A stretch of 64,000 nt of DNA from Polyporus tsugae. Taxonomy: Eukaryota > Basidiomycota > Agaricomycetes > Polyporales > Polyporaceae. Positions 1 through 11,777 of the stretch are shown in pieces. How positions within the stretch are numbered: the stretch's first letter is position 1; each line of letters starts with the position of its first letter. Where the stretch lies: the NCBI GenBank assembly GCA_024305745.1, contig JAHRBS010000012.1:811001-875000 (forward strand). Direction: 5' to 3'. A program made the translations under genes and the position numbers. The notes below the pieces were generated by a model, which saw only the letters and a list, made by a program, of their open reading frames with translations, searched no databases and was not told where the DNA came from.

Positions 1-181
1 CGGATGTGGTGGCGACATGGCGGGGACCCGGGGTGTATATATGCGCATCGGGAGGAGCAATTGGATGGCCATTCGATGTGTGGGCGCACGCTGCCGGTGG
101 ATTGCAGATTGCTTTGCGGGCGTCGCAACCGCGCTCAGCGTCTCTCTCGCAGCCGCCCACACGCACAAACAAACAATCGCC
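1..181 (-). repeat. Left arm of a 181-bp inverted duplication
   Basis: This segment is the reverse complement of 5226-5406, without gaps and with a single mismatch (position 19 against 5388). Position 1 pairs with 5406 and 181 with 5226; the match stops at 182. The arm reaches the window edge, so its true length is unknown. In the other copy the sequence is the upstream region of the gene starting at 5483, which reads away from the RRM gene. In this orientation a matching gene would start to the left of the window and read leftwards. No coding region of its own is convincing here. Confidence 0.95.
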
Positions 182-1224
182 TCTCTCAGACTTGCCTCAT
201 CTGGCACTGGATCTTTACCCCGATGGCGCCGTTGCTTCGCTCTCCTCCAAGGCGGTTATACCGGTAAGCAAATGCAGTGTGCTGTTGGAGACTAAGATCA
301 ACAGCACGTACGTTGCGCCGTATGGCGTTATCTGGATGTGGGCTCAAACCTGCAGCGTACCCCACGAAGATGAAAGTCAATCGGTCTCGCTCGTCAAACT
401 AATTTGGCAGATTCTCGAGATGGATGCAGTGTATATGTTGTGCCCAACAATCTCATGTAGCGCGAACATTGGTACTTGACAAGGCCGGCTGGCAGTACGT
501 CCGGCATTGACTGCGTGGCCGCATGGACGTTGTGGGGGATGGTGGGAGGGAATGACGGCCAACGTCCTCGATGTTAACCCACGAAGGTTCTGTCAAAGTG
601 AGGACGGCGTGACCGGCTTCGCCGAGCGATGGTTCTTTTATGGTGCCGTCGGGGTCACCGTCCGGAGTTGAACATGAAGTGCCAGCTGACGCCGTGTTAC
701 ACTCATGGTGGCCATGCCCTTGTCCTGCCTATGGCGTGCGTTATAGAGATAGAGAGTGCTAAGAGTGCCTGAATCACGCATGGAACGGGCGTACTGTGAG
801 CATACTCTAATCAGGACCGGCGGCGATGGCGAAGGGCGTTTGAGTGGGGGGACTGCCATATATGGAAATAAGCTTTAATGGGTGGACCGATTTGGCGGTC
901 ATCGTGGCTTTCTGCACCGTCACTGGGGCTCGGAAGAGCAGCGTCCGTCGTCGACATCCGGATCGTCACCTCTCTCTGTGTCATCGGCCACGCACGGAGG
1001 GCAGGCGCGATGCGAGCAACGAAGAACGGTGCTCGATATGGGAGGCTGGGCACAGCTTGCGGTGGGAGGATCGCCTGCGGTCGCTGGCTGGCGCCGAGCT
1101 GCAACCAGGAGAGGGTGAGTGTGTGCCGGATACGGGCGGTGGGGGGTCGCATGGATATGCCCGCTGCTGTCCAAGAGAAGCTTATGGTTTGATGGACGGC
1201 GTGCCCCGCCCCTCCTTCTCCTGG
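182..1224. other. Intergenic stretch, no gene seen
   Basis: Short open frames occur on both strands, but none has family features, a plausible intron pattern or a good start. Nothing beyond the end of the inverted repeat is visible. Confidence 0.5.
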
Positions 1225-1469
1225 TATTTATACCGCCCTCTTCGCCAGCCCGCCCCCGCCCAGCTGCCCCCCTCCCCATCTCCTACCGCTCTCCCCCACC
1301 CCAGCACAGCTCCCCGTACCGAGTATTTGTTTATAATTCATCCCTCGGCGTCCCTCTTGCCGTCCAAGTACAGCTAATCTCTGCATACTACATCCTCTTA
1401 CTCCCCCTCCTCATCTCCTCGTACAAGCCCTCGCCAGTCTCTTAAGTTATCTCGCTCGTTCCCCCTGCA
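1225..1469 (+). promoter_or_regulatory. TATA-like box and pyrimidine-rich leader of the RRM gene
   Basis: A TATTTATA element lies at 1225-1232. It is followed by a long C/T-rich tract that runs almost to the ATG at 1470. CT-rich leaders next to the transcription start are common in basidiomycete promoters, so I infer that this is the promoter and 5' leader of the downstream gene. Confidence 0.45.
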
Positions 1470-4400
1470 ATGTCTAGTTCTCCCACTCAGCTTTCGCCCA
1501 CACGTTCTCCCCCGCTTTCTTCCGCTTTCCCTCGCTCTCCTCGCGACACTCCTGCAACACCTCCTACCTCGTCTACCTGTTCCCCACACGCACCCCCTAC
1601 CCCGCCAGACTCTTCTTCTCGCATCCCATCAGCTTCCAACGCAACTGCCTCTCCTCGCTCTGCCGACAACTTCAATACTTCTTCCGATTTCTCTCTGTCT
1701 ACCACCTTATCTGCGTCTGGCCCGCAATTCCAATCTCGCCTCATCGACACTCTCATCGATATACATTGCCTTCCCCCAGAACTTGACAGTCCAACCACTA
1801 CCCAAGACCCTCCAGTAGACATGGATCCTCACGTCGACGCTTTCAACTTCAAAGTCCGCGAGCAAGGTAGTCCCAGTACGTCACCCAACTTGAAGGACTA
1901 ATGCACCTTTGTCATGTATTGAACTTGTTCCTCTTGCGCAGCGCCCACTCAAGAAGCAATGGCACGCAAGCTATCGTCAGATGCACTTCCGCCAGCCTTC
2001 ATTCCTGCTTCTACTCGTCTCAAGCCTGCGTCAGAAGGGGCTGAGAACGGCTCGACGGATCCTTCGAATCCCGACTCGCGCCCGCCCAACGTGTACATCA
2101 ATGGTCTGCCTCCAAACTTCCCTGAGGAGGACTTACTGGCCATGACTCGCCCCTTTGGTCCCGTTTTGAGCGTGCGCACGTTCACCCGGCATGTGAGCGA
2201 CAAACCCTCGTGAGTATCTTTCTTTGTCGGCTTGTTGGCTGCTTGTCGAACAGCCCATGGAGAACGCATATATGCTGCGTTGAACATGTTTAAGAAATCG
2301 GCGTGCGAGATCTATATGCACCGAATCACTCTCGTCTCTTTACTTACGCGTTGATTGTGCTCGTGCTTTTCACCTCGCTGACACCACATCTCATGCTACA
2401 GTGGATATGGCTTCGTCTTGTAAGTCTGCTTTCATACGGTCTTCCCTTCATCGTTTTTCATGGTTTCTCCGCCAGATTTGAGGCTCTTGCGTCTGCGGAG
2501 AAGTGCATTGAATCCTTGCGCAAATATCGTAACCTTCATCCGTCGTTTTCCAAGGTGAGCATATCCCGTCTCACAACCTGCTTTGTCTGATATCTCTATC
2601 TCCAGCAAGTTCACAAGATTCCCGGTACAACTTACGCTTCGGTACCCTCGTCTCTTAGTGCGAATACCGGTCCTGCCGACTCGTTCAAAGCGAAGATGGA
2701 GCAGCTTGGCGATCGGTCGTCGACCAACCTGTACATGGAAGGTCTACCACTGAGTATCACTGAGCAGACCCTTCACGCTCTTGTCACGCCATACCGCATT
2801 ATGAGTTCGCGCTTCTTCCATACCCGCTTAAGTAGTCCACCCAGGATCATCGCGTTCGTTCGGTGAGTCGCCATCTCTGTTCTTCGCTCGGCATGCTTCT
2901 TGGTATCGATTATGTTGTGAGTGAGGCTAATGACGCTCTAGGTTGGAGACCCGAGAAGCAGCAGAAGACATCGTTGAGCGCTTGCATGGCCGCTTGGTGC
3001 GGGGCTGGAACGACGCCGGTTGCAGGATCTCCGTCAGGTTTGCAGACACGGCGGATCAACGGGAGCTCAGGGTACGTACTACACGACCGACGCAACTACC
3101 ACAAGTGTAACTCTAATTACTCATCTGGATCAGCGTAATGAACGTCAGAACCACGATGGAGAGCAATCCCCAGCGCGTCTGACCATGGCACGCGCCGCCT
3201 TGCTCAACTTGAAAGGGACCCAGTACCAAGGGTCAGAGGTCTCGCCGACCTTGTCGGATATCAACTTGGGCACTCTACCGAACGCATCTACTCCGAATCT
3301 TGGTCTCGCATTCAACCAGCTCGGAATCGGCCAGGTCTCTCCTATCTCTGCCATTTCTCCCCTACCAAACCAAGATCCCTTCGTTCATGGAGGTATCGGC
3401 CGGCAGGAGATCAACGCGCTTGGTGTCAATGTGTCCTCACTGGACGGGCTGAACGCGCGCACTCCGCGCGTTCCGGCCCAAGGTCTCCGCCTTCCTCAGC
3501 AAAGTCTTTCCGGAGATTCTGCTGGTGTCCTGGACGAGCAGACGGAATTGCAACTAGCGCTGATGAACATGCAAGGGCTCCGTGGGCGCGTGCAGAACGG
3601 ATACACTCCCGTGGAACAGCTCATTCTACAAGCCCACGTTCGCCAGCAGCAGGCTCATGCCATGACTACTCAGCACGGCAGCGCTCAAGGGCGTACGACG
3701 CACGCACGACCTGGACTCTCAACCCCATCCCGCGGAGGGGGTAGCGCAAACAACGGCCAGGACGCAAGTCGGCGCCTGCTCGACTTCTTGCCCCAGATGT
3801 CCGAAAACGATTTCCATGCTACTGCTGCCCTCCTTCAGAACCAGCAGGCGCTCTCTCAAGCGAATTCACCGGACCTAGAACCGGGTCACTTCTCTCGCGT
3901 GATGGGCGATTTGGCAGAAACCGCACGCGCTCTGGATCTGGAGCGTCAGACATCGCTCTCTGGGCAACATACGCGTCAACGTAACCATACCCTTGCCGCT
4001 CAAGTCCGCCCCGACCTGGATAGTCAGGGCGTCCACACTCGTTCCTCTACCCTTCCCTCACAGTACCTCAACGTTCGCAACACCGCTCATCCCAGCAACA
4101 TCAACGTCCCCTTGTACGATTCTAGCATCAGTCTCGCAGGCAGCGTATCCAACAGCAACGCTCTTCGCACTAACGGCCTCGTCTGCACAAATGATATCCA
4201 TCTTTCGAATGCAAAGCACGCCGCATACGCCCCCCAGAACAATCTTACCACAACTCGCAGCACCAGCTCCTCCAGCGCAAACGTCCTAGCAGATACCCAA
4301 ATGTTATTTACGAGCAAGAATAACGTGAACATCCCGAGCGCTGCCTCCCGCAAGAGCACGAACAACTGCGCCGATCCCCAAGCCCCCATACCTCTCTCCG

Positions 4401-4729
4401 CCTCCGTCGTCAGGCCTAGCAATGGCGTAGCGCCTGCCATATCTGTCGGCCGACCGGGAGGCCTTCCAACGCCAGCCACGAGCACCTCCCATGATGCAGA
4501 CGACGAAGACGATGAGTCACCTGTTGTCTCGCCGGCACTCACATATTCGACGCGTACTCCAGCGTCCCTCAGCCCCGCTACGCCATACTCCGGGTTCTTC
4601 TCTGAAAACGGAGAGGCGTTCAAGAATGCAGGTATTCACGTCGTCGGACCGACGGGTCCGATCGGGGAAATCCAGGGCGACTTGGGCGAGGTAAAACAGA
4701 AGGTGTCCGGCCAGGTTGTGAGCCAGTGA
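1470..4729 (+). CDS. Two-RRM RNA-binding protein, RBMS/MSSP-like
   Basis: Seven exons close in phase: 1470-1875, 1942-2209, 2402-2419, 2476-2554, 2606-2862, 2942-3071 and 3134-4729, giving about 917 residues. The first donor could also be at 1867 with the same phase. The N-terminal 130 residues are Ser/Pro/Thr-rich. RRM1 follows, with RNP2 VYINGL and RNP1 SGYGFVLF; RNP1 is carried almost entirely by an 18-base micro-exon. RRM2 starts TNLYMEGL and has a degenerate RNP1. The remaining roughly 530 residues are low-complexity, rich in Ser, Asn, Gln and Thr. Two tandem RRMs with this spacing resemble animal RBMS/MSSP proteins and fungal post-transcriptional regulators, so a role in binding mRNA or single-stranded DNA is inferred. 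The target is unknown. Confidence 0.85.
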
Positions 4730-5225
4730 ACCTTGCAGATGATCAGTCTTGTTCCGATACCTATGATACCAGCATGTTGTCGTTCGTGACAGTGCCCGCA
4801 GTCAGTGTAGTTGTCGTCCTATCGGACTCCAGTACAGTAGATCCGTCTGTTGTAAGATCAGTAATTCGTGTACGTCGTAGATAAGAAGCTATTTGAAGTG
4901 TTGAACAGTGAGTTGGAACAATTGAGACGTTTAACTCGCAGTGCTAGCGGAGCGGCGGCTGCGAGTCGGGTCAGGACTTGGAGTATTGGAGTACTTGAGA
5001 ATCTGGCGCAAGTACAGGGTTTGTGGCAGGGAGACCTGTATGAACTACCTGAGTCGTAGTCTTGAAATCGGTGGTCAAGGTGCTAGGAACTTCCGAGCGG
5101 TCCCGCCAAAGTTCTGAGAGCCTGCGTTACTCTCATCGTTGAGCGCTTGAGCGCCGAGCTGCCATGTGGGTGGGTCCTCGGCGGCCCGCCGCCCGCCACT
5201 TCCTTTTCTAGTCGTGGTGATCGTG
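4730..5225. other. 3' region of the RRM gene, no gene seen
   Basis: This is the likely 3' UTR and terminator region of the RRM gene. A 63-codon open frame at 4868 has no recognisable features. Confidence 0.4.
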
Positions 5226-5406
5226 GGCGATTGTTTGTTTGTGCGTGTGGGCGGCTGCGAGAGAGACGCTGAGCGCGGTTGCGACGCCCGCAAAGCAATC
5301 TGCAATCCACCGGCAGCGTGCGCCCACACATCGAATGGCCATCCAATTGCTCCTCCCGATGCGCATATATACACCCCGGGTCCCCGCAATGTCGCCACCA
5401 CATCCG
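5226..5406 (+). repeat. Right arm of the 181-bp inverted duplication; upstream region of the next gene
   Basis: Reverse complement of 1-181 with one mismatch. It ends 76 bases before the ATG at 5483 and contains a GCATATATACAC element that could act as a TATA box, so this copy probably includes the core promoter of the membrane-protein gene. The inner breakpoint is sharp, between 5225 and 5226. The two arms enclose about 5.0 kb holding the whole RRM gene. Confidence 0.95.
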
Positions 5407-5482
5407 CTCACCACGTCCGCCTTCGAGCACATCGAGCCATCTCCCAACGCCAACGTTACCTGACGCACGAATCCCACCAGCA

Positions 5483-6172
5483 ATGTCTTCCCCTGTCGCA
5501 TCCTCCTCATCCACCTCGCGCCCCACCTTCTTCGGTCTCTTCGACCGCCCGACGACTCCTGAGCACGACATTGACATCGAGGCGCAACTCGCGCAGCCCA
5601 CCCCCGCCCTCACCCACGCACCCCGGGCGACCCGCGCGTCCGTCGAGGAGACGACGGATGCGGCCGACGTCTTCTTTGGTGTCTCGCGCCCTTCGAGCCC
5701 ACGCCGTGCTCGCAACACCAGCCTCAGCGGGACTCGGGACAGCCGACACGACGAGATGAGGGTGTCTTCGCCCGTGGACGACGCGTCGGACGCGCTCCCC
5801 CCGCCGTACGAGCACTCGATCATGCCGCCGGCGTACACGCAGGTGGCTGACCAGCCGACGCTCGCGATGTACCTCTTCAAGTTTGGATTCCGTGAGTGTC
5901 CGTTCCTCGCGTTTGCATCCCGCATCGATGCTGACTGTTCGCCCCCCAGTGTTCCCCCTCTTCTGGGTAGCAGGTGCCATGATCCTGCTATCGCCGCTGT
6001 CTGCGCCGGCGGACTGGGAGGCGGCGAAGCCTGCGGTGGAGCGGGAGGAGCTGATTGCGTCGATGCGGCGGACGGAGGTGAAGTGGGCGCGGCGGTGTCT
6101 CGTCGCGCTTTCTGTCTTCTGCCTGGTCGTCCTCGCGCTCGTGTTTGGTGTGCTCTTCGCCGTCCGCTCCTG
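5483..6172 (+). CDS. Small two-helix membrane protein, function unknown
   Basis: Two exons, 5483-5891 and 5950-6172, join in phase to about 210 residues. The N-terminal 115 residues are Ser/Thr/Pro/Asp-rich and look disordered. A PPPYEHSIMPPAY segment (PY-like motifs) comes next. Then comes a conserved-looking core: YLFKFGFLFPLFWVAGAMIL forms the first hydrophobic helix, a charged loop with Arg and Glu follows, and a second hydrophobic helix near LVALSVFCLVVLALVFGV ends the protein. The architecture is that of an uncharacterised fungal integral membrane protein with a cytosolic tail. The PPPY-type sequence could recruit a WW-domain ubiquitin ligase, but that is inference. The gene's upstream sequence is the right arm of the inverted duplication. 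Confidence 0.8.
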
Positions 6173-6677
6173 AACGCACTCTCATGTCAAGACACCCCGG
6201 GCCAGGTGCCCTGCGCGACCACTCTCGTTTATTATGTCTATCATTATGATGTATCGTTATGACGCCTCTGTATCAATAACACGAACCGAATGACTATTTC
6301 ACGCTCTCGTACACCTAGAGTCTGTACCAAGACTTCATCTGGATCGTGTAACCGAAACTTGAGCATATAAGGAGAAGACATGGTTACGATAAGGAAAAAA
6401 AAATGCTGATGGATGGGACAGGGAGGCCAAAATCGGTAAGGCATACCTGTTGTACCGTGCATTCTTGGTATGATTCTTATGAATACGCGTGACGCGACCT
6501 GCTGCTGACCATTTGAATTTGAACATCGACAGCACACAGCACGGCCTCATGGACTGTTCGAAATTGGGAAAGAAAAAGAGACACGATTAAATTAACGGGA
6601 CAAAGAAAGCACAGCAAACATCGATAGTTACTCTGGACAACAAGACAGCGGGAAGAACGGGACAACAAGAATCATGA
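6173..6677. other. Convergent 3' region, no gene seen
   Basis: The membrane-protein gene and MSH2 end towards each other here. Only 3' UTR-like sequence is visible. Confidence 0.4.
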
Positions 6678-9600
6678 TCACAGCGACGCGAGAACACTCT
6701 GCGCCCATAAATTGCTCTCAATCCTAGGGCGAAACTGCTCCACACACCTCTTCAGCTCCTCGAGCTGCTCTTCGGGAGAGGCCTCCTCGTCGCCCATGAC
6801 GACGTCCTCGCCATCGTGGCCGGTCTTGGAGGCCCACGCGCGCAGCATCTCTTCGACGACCTTCGTACCCTCTTCGACAACGTCCGCTGACAGCTCAGGC
6901 TCCGACCGTTCGTGATTGAAGTCTTCGAGTTCATCTGCCTTCTTCCTCGCCAGCTATTCCATGACGTGGCGTTAGCGACGAGAAAACAGCCTCGCCGTCG
7001 TACGACACGTACCTTGACCACGCTTTCGGGGAAATTCGCCAGTTCCGCGACATGGATACCGAAACTTTGATCGCATACGCCAGGCTCCACCTTGTATAGC
7101 AAGGTGATGTCGCGATCACGACCGCCTTCCTCGGAATTGGAGACGTGCGCAACAACATGGAGGTTCTTGACGTGCCTAATCTCCTGATCGAGAGCGGTCA
7201 ACTCGTGGAAGTGAGTCGCGAATAGGCAAAACGCGTGGATCTGGGATGCGATATGCCTGGCGAATACTCGTCAGGACGAGGGCCCAGAACGTCAAGACTG
7301 AAACGTACTCGGAAATACCCCATGCGAGCCCGAAACCGTCGTAGGTAGAGGTACCACGTCCCAGTTCGTCGATGATGATCAACGAGTCTTTCGAGGCAGC
7401 CTGTCGTGATTGTACGTAAGTTATGGGGATAGCGAACGACTGGGACGTCAACGTACCCTGAGAATGGTTGCCGTTTCGAGCATCTCCGCCATGAACGTCG
7501 AGATTCCCTTGAGCTGGCTGTCGCCAGCGCCGACGCGGCAAAGGATAGAGTCGAAGATCGGAATGCGCGCAGACGCACAAGGGACGAAGCTCCCCGTTTG
7601 CGCCATGAGCGCGATGACGCCGATTTGGCGGATATACGTGCTCTTTCCGCCCATGTTCGGACCCGCTGCAGGTGCTGTCAGTGATGGAATAGAATGATCG
7701 TCGATGGAAGCACCCACTGATGATCTGGAACTCGCTCTCATCTGCAGCGAAGGGCAATGAGGGGGGATCCCGTACGAAGAGTCGAATCACGCACCCTTAA
7801 TCATCTCGACGTCGTTGGGGATGAAGCTCACGTCGTCCTGCACCTCGAGACATGGGTGGCGAGCCTCTTTCAAGACCAGGCTACCAGAGCCACGCTCAAG
7901 AATCTCGGGTTTAACATACGTCTCCGGCGCATTGACGGCAACATGCGCCAGGCTTTATGAACAGCAAGTTAGCAATGGCCAGCGAGGACACTACGCCCTC
8001 AACCTACCTAACAGCCACGTCCAGATGAGCGATAACGTTGTTCAAGGCCTCTAGCACGGGCGTGTACGTCGCTATTCGCATGGTTCCATATGATTACGAC
8101 CGGATTGAAAACGAAGCATGCCCACGACTCACAAGCGATGTTGACAACTTCCTTCACAAGTCCGCTCTGCGTGCGCGAGTACTGCTCCGTGACCTCGGTA
8201 TGCTCTGTCGAGAGTTCTTTGAGCGTCGATGTCGTAAAGAATACCCCGCTCTTCTGCGTGCCGAGCTCAATGTACTTCTTCTTGTCACCGTGTATCAACT
8301 TTGCGTCCTGGCGCACCGGTCGTATCAGCTACGGACCCGTTGCGATACAGCACTGCTGGCAAGGTAACTTACGTTCTTAGATATACGGAAACAGTATCCA
8401 TACATCGCAGAGTTCTCGAGGTGAAGCTTCTTGTCAAGGTCGAGATCGAGCGTCTTGCCGACCTTGCGATGCTCTGTGTCGAGTCCGTCGCGAACCGTCG
8501 CAAGCTTATCCGCGAGCGACTGCAAGCGGGCGTCGTAGTCGGGCTTGATGACGAAGTTGTGGTTCTCGAGCTCGTCGAGGTCCAGAGTCTGCTGCACCAT
8601 CTCGGAGTATTTGGACAGCGACCCGTCGAACTCCTGGGTGGGAAGTCTTTAGGCAATACGACAAAGGAGGAAAACGCTTAAAACTAACCTTGAGCTTCGT
8701 AAGATAGAATTCCTCCAGCAGAGCTTTCTGTTCTTCCGAGCTCGTTTCCATGCCCTCGATCGTACTGATGAACCCTTCGAGCTGCGAGTGGGCTTCACAT
8801 TGGGGCAACTGTCAAAGCGAGCGCAGCGCAACGTCGCACCTTCAGCACGGCCTGGTATACACGAACCACATCTTCGAGAGAAGCGATAGACTTCTGGAAG
8901 CGCTTGCAGATTCGGTGCATGTCTGGCATGAGCTTCAGGTAGTCATCCTGCAATGTCCTGCGCGTGTTTGCGTCCTCGAAGAACGCCTCAACCAAACTTT
9001 GCCGCCTCACTGTATGCGCACCGATAAGCATAGAGCATGCCTGATCAAGATGTTGTTGACGTACGGATTTCGTGTCGATTCACCAGTGGCTGCTTCAGCC
9101 AGCTTCCGAGCAATCTGGAACCTTGGGCGGTCTTGCACTTGTTGAGCAGTCCGAACAGTGTCGTGTTCTTGTTGGAGCCCTGAATATATGCGGTCAGCGT
9201 GCAGACACAGGGTCATTTAGGGTGTAGAAACCTACAATATTCCCCGGAGCCTCTGTCAAGTTAAGGGCGCGGAGTGCGCTGGCATCGAGACGCATATATT
9301 GGGATAGATCGTGTGTCCGGATGCTCCAAGCACCGTGGTTGGACGGATCAGACAGCAAGGAGAGATAGGAAACGAGAGCAGACAGCGCTGCAGGAGCAGT
9401 TGGCAGCGACAGTTGTGCTGTTGACAGGACTTTAGTTGAGCCGCTCTTGTAGGGTGGGAGAAGGCGACTGCGACATACGAATTACGGCCGCAGAGTCGGT
9501 GGATGATGACGGCATTGAGCTCGCATTGAGTAGGCGCACGAGATCATCGTTGATATTCTTGACCGTAAAATCGCCTGGAAACAACTAGGATCAGCAACAG

Positions 9601-10540
9601 CGTTGTTTTATAACCGTTGTAACCGTACTCGGCTTGCGTTCTGTGATGACGACTCCGCACCGATCAAGCACCTCCTTCAGCTTCTTCAAATCAAAGTCGC
9701 GCTCAGTGGTGCCGGTAGCGGTTCCGGTGGGGACAATCGCTTCCTTGACAGATAGCTGGATGATGAGGGTCTGCATATACGCGAACACAAAAAAAGGGTG
9801 AGTTGGTACGACCGTGTCACTCGTTGGCGGACTAAAACGGACCTCGGTGTTGGAGAAAAGGTCATTATCGACATAATCGGCGACCCCAAGTTCGCGCGTA
9901 CTGCTGTCCGCATAGGAAACGCCCACTGCCTTTGTCTTTACGGCGGCACTGCCCGGAATGGCGGGAGTGTTCGCGATTTTGATAGCCATGACGATTGGGG
10001 CGGAGACGATGTCTGTATTGACGAACAAAAGGTCCTCTACCGCTGACAGGTTACCGGGTGAAGCCTACCGAACGCTCAGGTCTCCCGGGAATGGGATGTA
10101 GCATGCAGGACGTACCTCCTTATCCAAGACGAACTTGGTGGCCTTCTTGCCTTGTCCTGCCTCAGGAGCCCATATCTCGACTTTGAGTTGCTTACTCGTC
10201 AAAGCATCTCTAAGAAAGCTCTTGGCAAGACTTTCGCTGAGGGTGACGCTGGGTAGACCAGCGCGTCCACCGAGGTACTTGATGACAGAGTTGGTGCGGA
10301 AGACGTGGGTCGCAACATAGTGAGCGTCTGGTCCGTGGACGGAATAGTATTCGCTGCGGAAGAATAGTCGGACGGTCCCCGCTTCAGGGGATTTGGGTGG
10401 TAGCTTGGTGAAGAAGGAGCAGAAGCCGGGATGCGAAGAATTGTCTGAACAGGTGGTCAGACAGAACAAACATCGGGTGTTGGCAAGAACTGACCTATCT
10501 CGTACTCTGCATCCTTCTCCTTTCCGTACATAAGCGACAT
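6678..10540 (-). CDS. MSH2: DNA mismatch repair protein MSH2
   Basis: Eighteen exons close in phase to about 985 residues. On the minus strand they are 10495-10540, 10116-10444, 9843-10064, 9629-9770, 9479-9574, 9236-9429, 9065-9179, 8840-9009, 8689-8808, 8373-8633, 8133-8328, 8008-8071, 7795-7952, 7718-7741, 7457-7665, 7309-7400, 7013-7256 and 6678-6953. MSH2 pairs with MSH6 or MSH3 in the nucleus to recognise mismatches and insertion loops. The N-terminal mismatch-binding domain, the ASPGNL segment of the connector, the lever/clamp helices and the ATPase are all present. Walker [10 protein letters not shown] is near residue 714 and Walker B/signature [17 protein letters not shown] near 789. 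The C-terminus has the [12 protein letters not shown] block and a final helix for dimerisation. The length is slightly above that of animal MSH2. No key residue is missing, so the gene looks functional. Confidence 0.97.
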
Positions 10541-10595
10541 GGTGAGCACAGTCTCTGTCTCTACGAGTCGTGAAAGGCTGAGAGGCGAAAGCCAG

Positions 10596-10666
10596 ACGCG
10601 TCCGTCACTGGCGGGCTGCAGTGGCTGCTCCGCAGTGCCCAGACGCGTCGACGCGACGCGACGCGT
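10596..10666 (-). promoter_or_regulatory. Three MluI cell-cycle boxes upstream of MSH2
   Basis: ACGCGT occurs at 10596-10601, 10643-10648 and 10661-10666, that is 56 to 126 bases upstream of the MSH2 ATG. The two outer copies sit in a GACGCGTCGACGCGACGCG-type run. In ascomycete yeasts ACGCGT is the binding site of MBF (Mbp1-Swi6), which drives DNA replication and repair genes at G1/S. The clustering in front of a replication-linked repair gene supports the same role here by inference. The motif is palindromic, so strand is assigned from the gene. Confidence 0.7.
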
Positions 10667-11777
10667 ACCGTCGGAGTATCACTCATTTTAATCTCCGCCT
10701 TCTTCCTTCTCAGCGCGCTCGCTTGCACATTTTTCTTTCCCGACCACGTCGAGCTCCTTGACCTCAACGTCCCCTCTCGTTATCTTTCCAACTTGCTTGC
10801 AATCGACGTTGTTCATGAGTGCGGAAACAGTTCTGACTCTTCTCTCTAGCATCTGGCTGTGAAGCGTCGTGAGTTTCATCTTTTTACCCCATACCAACTT
10901 CTCTCTTCCCCTCCCCGCACCTATTGTGTACAGGCGCAGTGGCATCTCCCACCGCAGCTCCTGAAGTGGTTTTATGGTGCAAGAACAACCTTTCTGACTT
11001 CCTTTATTACTTCCATACCCTCTTTTCTCCCGGTATAGAGGTTTGTCACGGAAGCTACATACTTCTATCTTACATATTGTAGTACCTCATCGATGGAAAT
11101 GAACATAAGAGTTGGTAATACATTGTTGCACTCCGCGACGCACCTCCCCACTGCTGGCTACATAAGACCATGCCCACTGTTGGCAGTGGCAGGTTCAACT
11201 TGCCGCGAAGTCGATGCAAGTGTGTTGACATTGACTCGGAGCCGGGAGCCTGGACGGTCCCGGACTCGGTGATCTAGAGGAGTGGATACGGTCCGCGTAT
11301 ACGTAGAGGGAACCAATAACCGATAGCGCAATGGACCGACGAGGGTACCGTATTGGTTGGTCTAGCAAAGAATAATCGGTGAGATAGAGGAGCCACCGAT
11401 CCATCTTCTACGAACGTTGTGTTCGATGCCGATCGACAGTTCGTCTCCGGATTGCAAAGGCATGCATGGTCAATATTCAATGGTCTTAATATATATGCAA
11501 GAACTATGACAAGCATGGGTAGAGGGTCCAGGTACTAACAAGAGTAAGACTAGAGATACAACGCGGTGTACAGAGAGTCCCTGCAGGAAATGAATAACGA
11601 GGTATATCAACATGGGGGAATACAATCACAATACATGTTACAACAACATAGCAGAAGTCCAAAGTCCAGTGTCAACGAGCGAGCATGAATCGTTAAACGT
11701 ATCAGACATAAAAGGTCGTAATTAGAGCCTCAGAAATCGTCAACTAGCATATATGTATATCACTCGATCACCGCCGC
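10667..11777. other. Intergenic stretch between MSH2 and the F-box gene
   Basis: It holds MSH2 upstream sequence and the 3' region of the F-box gene. I see no supported gene. Short open frames at 10688-10945 and 11195-11516 lack any family features. Confidence 0.4.

Noticed and set aside
5083..5925. 280-codon minus-strand frame
   Set aside because: It is antisense to the repeat arm and the membrane-protein gene, has no recognisable features, and its internal similarity to 1-181 is explained by the inverted repeat.
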